Shown: positions 5,921-8,312 of the stretch, piece by piece
Numbering within the stretch: position 1 is the stretch's first letter
How the letters are laid out: each line of letters begins with the position of its first letter
Source of the DNA: an uncultured Rhodanobacter sp.
GTDB lineage: Bacteria; Pseudomonadota; Gammaproteobacteria; Xanthomonadales; Rhodanobacteraceae
Reading direction: 5' to 3'
DNA length: 8,312 nucleotides
NCBI GenBank assembly: GCA_937906285.1
Contig: CALCWL010000065.1
Span: 1 to 8,312 of the forward strand
Position numbers and translations under genes: made by a program
Notes under the pieces: generated by a model
Database searches by the model: none
What the model was told of the DNA's origin: nothing
Seen by the model: the letters and a program-made list of their open reading frames with translations, nothing else

Positions 5921-6468
5921 GCCCCAGCCGCAGCCGCAACCAGACCGAACTCGACGAACAGGAGTACGGTCCCAGCCGCACCCAGCAACGCCGCGAGGCG
6001 CTGGCGGTGCTGACGCTCGCCGGCCAACTGGTCGAGCTGCCCGCCAGCCGGCTGGCCAGGCTCGACCTGCCTGACGACGTGCGTCGCGAGATCGAGATCA
6101 CCCGTCGCATCACCGCACACGGCGCCCGCAAGCGCCAGATGGCGTTCCTGGCCAAGGTCATGCGCCGTTTCGGCGAAGAGGATTTCGCTGCCGTACGCGC
6201 CGAGCTCGGCGAGAACCGCGAGAAGCAGCGCCAGGACACCGCCGCGATGCATCGCCTCGAAGCGATCCGCGACCGCCTGGTCGATGGCGACGACGCGGCG
6301 CTGGCCGCAGTGATCGCCGAGCATCCGCAGGTCGATCGCCAGCACCTGCGCTCGCTGGTGCGCCAGGCGCGGCTGGAGCGGGGGACGCCGAGCAAGCCGC
6401 CCCGCGCCTTTCGCGAGATCTTCCAGCTGCTGAAGGAACTGGCCGCCGACAATTCCGGCGCTTCCTGA
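5917..6468 (+). CDS. darP: Ribosome biogenesis factor DarP (YjgA, DUF615)
   Basis: DarP (YjgA) binds late precursors of the 50S subunit and helps maturation of the peptidyl-transferase centre region. The 183-residue length equals that of the E. coli protein. Recognisable segments are GPSRTQQRREALAVLTLAGQLVELP (residues about 18-42, cited by its start GPSRTQQRRE), LPDDVRREIEITRRI, GARKRQMAFLAKVMR and the C-terminal DRQHLRSLVRQARLE...PPRAFREIFQLLKEL. It is almost wholly helical and rich in Arg and Glu, as expected for two stacked helical bundles that bind rRNA. The start is GTG 5917 within GTGA, overlapping the DUF1653 stop; no separate Shine-Dalgarno sequence is obvious. It is divergent from pmbA, the arrangement also known in E. 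coli. Confidence 0.96.
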   Translation: MSPSRSRNQTELDEQEYGPSRTQQRREALAVLTLAGQLVELPASRLARLDLPDDVRREIEITRRITAHGARKRQMAFLAKVMRRFGEEDFAAVRAELGENREKQRQDTAAMHRLEAIRDRLVDGDDAALAAVIAEHPQVDRQHLRSLVRQARLERGTPSKPPRAFREIFQLLKELAADNSGAS

Positions 6469-6562
6469 GCAGGCCGGCTCACGCCCGCACGGCCGACTGC
6501 ACAGGCTCGCGAACTGCCACGCATCGCCCGTCGCAAGGACGCGCGGAGCCGGTGCCGGCCGA

Positions 6563-6592
6563 TTGACGGCCATGCGCTGGCTGACATAGGCT
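6563..6592 (+). promoter_or_regulatory. Candidate sigma-70 promoter for the YkvA-family gene
   Basis: TTGACG (6563-6568, five of six -35 bases), an 18-base spacer and TAGGCT (6587-6592, TAnnnT) predict a start near 6600 and a leader of about 29 bases. This is the main signal in the 160-base gap after darP; the rest of the gap (6469-6562) shows no gene or clear terminator. Confidence 0.5.
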
Positions 6593-6596
6593 GACA
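6579..6596. repeat. Direct repeat GGCTGACA spaced by one helical turn
   Basis: GGCTGACA occurs at 6579-6586 and again at 6589-6596, exactly 10 bases apart, straddling the proposed -10 element. This spacing places both copies on one DNA face, so it may be a regulator site; it may also be a chance duplication. Confidence 0.4.
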
Positions 6597-6628
6597 ATCT
6601 TTTCCCACCGCCTCGCGAGTCGCCAACC

Positions 6629-7201
6629 ATGAGCCTGGAACTGCACATCACCCTCAGCGACGCTGACCTGAAGCTGTTCGTCGACAGCATCACCGAGGCG
6701 CGGAAGCAGGTGGACACCGTGGACGCCATCAGCATCGTCGGCGCCGCGCGCAAGCTGCTCGAGGAAACCAATCGCGCAGAACTGCCTGACTTCGTCGCCA
6801 ACCGACTGAAGCACCTGGACACGATGATCACCATGATCGAGGATGCCGGCTTCGCCCTGCCCGAGGAGGATCGCGACAACGTGCTGGCCGCGCTTGCGTA
6901 CTTCTCCAGCCAGGATGACGTCCTCCCCGACAATGTTCCCGTGCTGGGCTTCCTCGACGATGCCATCATGATCGAACTGTGCATGCGCGAGCTGCAGTAC
7001 GAGATCGAGGCCTACGACGACTTCCGCCACTGGCGCGACAATGAGGCGACCCGTCGCGGCGAAAGCAAGGCCGGCCTGATGCTGAATCGCGTGGAATGGG
7101 CCGAGGTTCGTCGCCAGGAAGCCATCGAACGCATGCACCGCCGCCGCCGCGAAGCCTATGCCGGCGGCAGCTGGACGCCGGTGCTGTTCAAGGTGCGCTG
7201 A
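6629..7201 (+). CDS. YkvA family (DUF1232) protein
   Basis: A 190-residue protein of unknown function. Residues about 85-122 carry the DUF1232/YkvA signature: AALAYFSSQDDVLPDNVPVLG followed by FLDDAIMIELC, i.e. a helix, a D-x-x-P-D loop, P-x-x-G and a DD pair (D110, D111). Here the domain sits in a longer frame. The N-terminal 80 residues are helical and acidic. The C-terminal 50 are strongly basic (RRQEAIERMHRRRREAYAGG). Many YkvA proteins have membrane-like helices, but here the core carries several charged residues and no confident membrane segment, so it is probably cytoplasmic or peripheral. The start ATG 6629 has no clear Shine-Dalgarno sequence; the upstream promoter supports a single-gene transcript. 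Two hairpins follow the stop. Confidence 0.85.
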   Translation: MSLELHITLSDADLKLFVDSITEARKQVDTVDAISIVGAARKLLEETNRAELPDFVANRLKHLDTMITMIEDAGFALPEEDRDNVLAALAYFSSQDDVLPDNVPVLGFLDDAIMIELCMRELQYEIEAYDDFRHWRDNEATRRGESKAGLMLNRVEWAEVRRQEAIERMHRRRREAYAGGSWTPVLFKVR

Positions 7202-7219
7202 GTCCGCGCCGACGCCATT

Positions 7220-7247
7220 GACGAAGGGCGCCGCGGCGCCCTTCGTC
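7220..7247 (+). terminator. Probable terminator of the YkvA-family gene
   Basis: Perfect 12-bp stem GACGAAGGGCGC (7220-7231) and GCGCCCTTCGTC (7236-7247) with a CGCG loop, starting 18 bases after the stop. The following GTTTCC gives only a weak U-tract. Confidence 0.65.
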
Positions 7248-7259
7248 GTTTCCGCCAAC

Positions 7260-7293
7260 GACAAAGGCCGGCAGTTTCCTGCCGGCCTTTGTC
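7260..7293. terminator. Strong hairpin, likely bidirectional terminator for the YkvA gene and tRNA-Asn
   Basis: Perfect 15-bp stem: GACAAAGGCCGGCAG (7260-7274) pairs with CTGCCGGCCTTTGTC (7279-7293) around a TTTC loop. A T-rich tail (CTTGTGTC) follows on the plus strand. On the minus strand it lies 7 bases after the encoded CCA of tRNA-Asn, as expected for its terminator. Confidence 0.75.
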
Positions 7294-7300
7294 TTGTGTC

Positions 7301-7377
7301 TGGCGCCCGAAGTTGGACTCGAACCAACGACCCCCTGATTAACAGTCAAGTGCTCTAACCAGCTGAGCTATTCGGGC
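7301..7377 (-). tRNA. tRNA-Asn (anticodon GTT)
   Basis: Read on the minus strand, the 77-base sequence folds as a full cloverleaf. The 7-bp acceptor stem GCCCGAA/TTCGGGC is perfect, the discriminator base is G, and CCA is encoded. The D arm contains AGCTCAGCTGGTTAGAGC. The anticodon arm is CTTGA-CTGTTAA-TCAGG with GTT in the centre (decodes AAC/AAU). The T arm has GGTTCGAGTCC. The G34 of GTT is normally queuosine-modified (family knowledge). It is a single gene with its own promoter upstream and a terminator downstream. No integrase or repeat of its 3' end is seen in the window, so nothing suggests use as an insertion site. Confidence 0.98.
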
Positions 7378-7388
7378 GGGAGCTGCGT

Positions 7389-7417
7389 AGTTTGTCGAGG
7401 CGGCGGCGTACTGTCAA
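7389..7417 (-). promoter_or_regulatory. Promoter of tRNA-Asn
   Basis: On the minus strand a perfect TTGACA (7417-7412), a 17-base spacer and CAAACT (7394-7389) precede the mature tRNA by about 11 bases, so the pre-tRNA leader would be very short. The -10 element is poor (3 of 6), but its place is fixed by the consensus -35. Confidence 0.65.
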
Positions 7418-7419
7418 GC

Positions 7420-7443
7420 CGCCGGCCGCATGAGCAGCCGGCG
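7420..7443 (-). terminator. Possible terminator hairpin after ppnN
   Basis: CGCCGGC on the minus strand (7443-7437) pairs with GCCGGCG (7426-7420), with two more inner pairs after one mismatch. It starts 3 bases past the ppnN stop and directly precedes the tRNA promoter. No U-run follows, so termination may be weak or the hairpin may only protect the 3' end. Confidence 0.4.
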
Positions 7444-7445
7444 AT

Positions 7446-8312
7446 TCAGTGGGTGATCACGCGGTAGCAAGGCACGTAGGCCGAACCGCCCGGCAACTTC
7501 ATGCGGTGCTGCTGCACGAAGGCCTGCAGCAGTTGGTCCAGCGCGCGCATGATGTCGACATCACCGTCAATGGCGAAGGGTCCATTGCGCTCGATCGCCT
7601 GCACGCCTTCCTCCTTCACGTTGCCCGCGACGATGCCGGAGAACGCCCGTCGCAGGTCGGCGGCCAGCTCGTGGCGTGGACGCCCGTGGCGGATCTGCAG
7701 TGCACTCATCGCCTCGTGCGTGGGCCGGAAGGGTTGCTGGAACTCCACGGGGATCTGCAAGGCCCAGTTGAAGAAGAACGCGTCCTTGGTATCCAGGCGG
7801 TTGTGGCGCACCTTCTCCAGTCCCTTGACCATCGTGCGCGCCACGGTCTGGGGGTCGTCGACGATGATCTGGTAATGCTGCGCCACCCCGTCGCCCAGGG
7901 TCAGCCGCAGGAAACGGTCGATCTGCTCGAAGTAGGCGGCCGACTGGCGTGGCCCGGTGAAGATCAGCGGGAACGGCGTGCTGGCATTGTCCGGGTGCAG
8001 CAGGATACCGAGCAGATAGAGGATCTCCTCGGCGGTGCCGACGCCGCCGGGGAATACGATGATGCCGTGGCCCAGGCGCACGAACGCCTCCAGCCGCTTC
8101 TCGATGTCCGGCATGATCACCAGGTGGTTGACGATCGGGTTCGGCGATTCGGCCGCGATGATGCCCGGCTCGGTGATGCCGATGTAGCGGTTGTGCCGGC
8201 GCCGCTGCTTGGCGTGCGAGATGGTCGCGCCCTTCATCGGCCCCTTCATCGCGCCCGGGCCGCAGCCGGTGCAGATGTCCAGCCCGCGCAGGCCGAGCTG
8301 GTAGCCGACCAG
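7446..8312 (-). CDS. ppnN: PpnN (YgdH), LOG-family nucleotide 5'-monophosphate nucleosidase, 5' end outside window
   Basis: PpnN splits purine and pyrimidine nucleoside monophosphates into base and ribose 5-phosphate. The E. coli enzyme is regulated by (p)ppGpp. The frame is open from the right edge to a TGA at 7446-7448, giving 288 of the expected 450 or so residues; the N-terminal DUF4478 region is missing. The first visible residues (YQLGLRGLDICTGCGPGAMK) lead into the Rossmann-like LOG (lysine decarboxylase-like) domain. The catalytic and phosphate-binding motif PGGVGTAEE is present, preceded by GHGIIVF. The remaining part, from about IDRFLRLTLGDG to the end (SAYVPCYRVITH), matches the C-terminal DUF3412 region that separates PpnN from short LOG proteins. 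The length after the motif and this tail make PpnN much more likely than a cytokinin-type LOG enzyme. Confidence 0.93.
   Translation of the reverse strand: MVGYQLGLRGLDICTGCGPGAMKGPMKGATISHAKQRRRHNRYIGITEPGIIAAESPNPIVNHLVIMPDIEKRLEAFVRLGHGIIVFPGGVGTAEEILYLLGILLHPDNASTPFPLIFTGPRQSAAYFEQIDRFLRLTLGDGVAQHYQIIVDDPQTVARTMVKGLEKVRHNRLDTKDAFFFNWALQIPVEFQQPFRPTHEAMSALQIRHGRPRHELAADLRRAFSGIVAGNVKEEGVQAIERNGPFAIDGDVDIMRALDQLLQAFVQQHRMKLPGGSAYVPCYRVITH

Noticed and set aside
5755..6984. Minus-strand open frame of 409 codons across DUF1653, darP and the YkvA gene
   Set aside because: It crosses three recognisable genes on the other strand and shows no domain; treated as a shadow frame.
7301..7377. tRNA-Asn as an attachment site for an integrated element
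   Set aside because: No integrase, no repeated 3' tRNA segment and no foreign-looking genes nearby; both flanks are ordinary core genes.

Overview
The window is high-GC chromosomal DNA with tightly packed housekeeping genes. The protein types (TilS, XseB/IspA, PmbA divergent from DarP, PpnN) and the GTG/TTG starts with 4-base overlaps suggest a gammaproteobacterium. My best guess is Xanthomonadales (Rhodanobacter/Dyella-like), but this is inferred from gene content and style and no 16S rRNA is present. I see no mobile element, phage gene, CRISPR array or toxin-antitoxin pair.

Left block, plus strand (1-3601): the 3' end of a thioredoxin-like gene; a NYN-LOTUS putative RNase gene whose stop overlaps the GTG start of tilS (tRNA-Ile lysidine synthase); then xseB (exonuclease VII small subunit), overlapped at its end by ispA (farnesyl diphosphate synthase). 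A strong symmetric terminator at 3576-3601 closes the block and also serves the convergent gene on the other side.

Middle block, minus strand (3618-5539): a DUF4870 membrane protein gene and, upstream of it on the same strand, pmbA/tldE. An 81-base divergent region with overlapping -10 elements separates pmbA from the plus-strand pair DUF1653-darP (5621-6468). DUF1653 and darP overlap by 4 bases. darP encodes a 50S ribosomal subunit assembly factor, and the pmbA/darP head-to-head layout also occurs in E. coli.

Right block: a YkvA-family (DUF1232) gene on the plus strand (6629-7201), two perfect hairpins, a minus-strand tRNA-Asn(GTT) with encoded CCA and its own promoter, and the 3' two-thirds of ppnN (a LOG-family nucleotide nucleosidase), which runs off the right edge.

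The shared theme is RNA and ribosome upkeep (NYN RNase, TilS, DarP, tRNA-Asn) alongside isoprenoid, DNA-repair and nucleotide metabolism. I found no convincing new multi-gene system. The most interesting points are the NYN-LOTUS/tilS coupling, the candidate bidirectional pmbA/DUF1653 promoter, and several translation-start or 5'-leader oddities.
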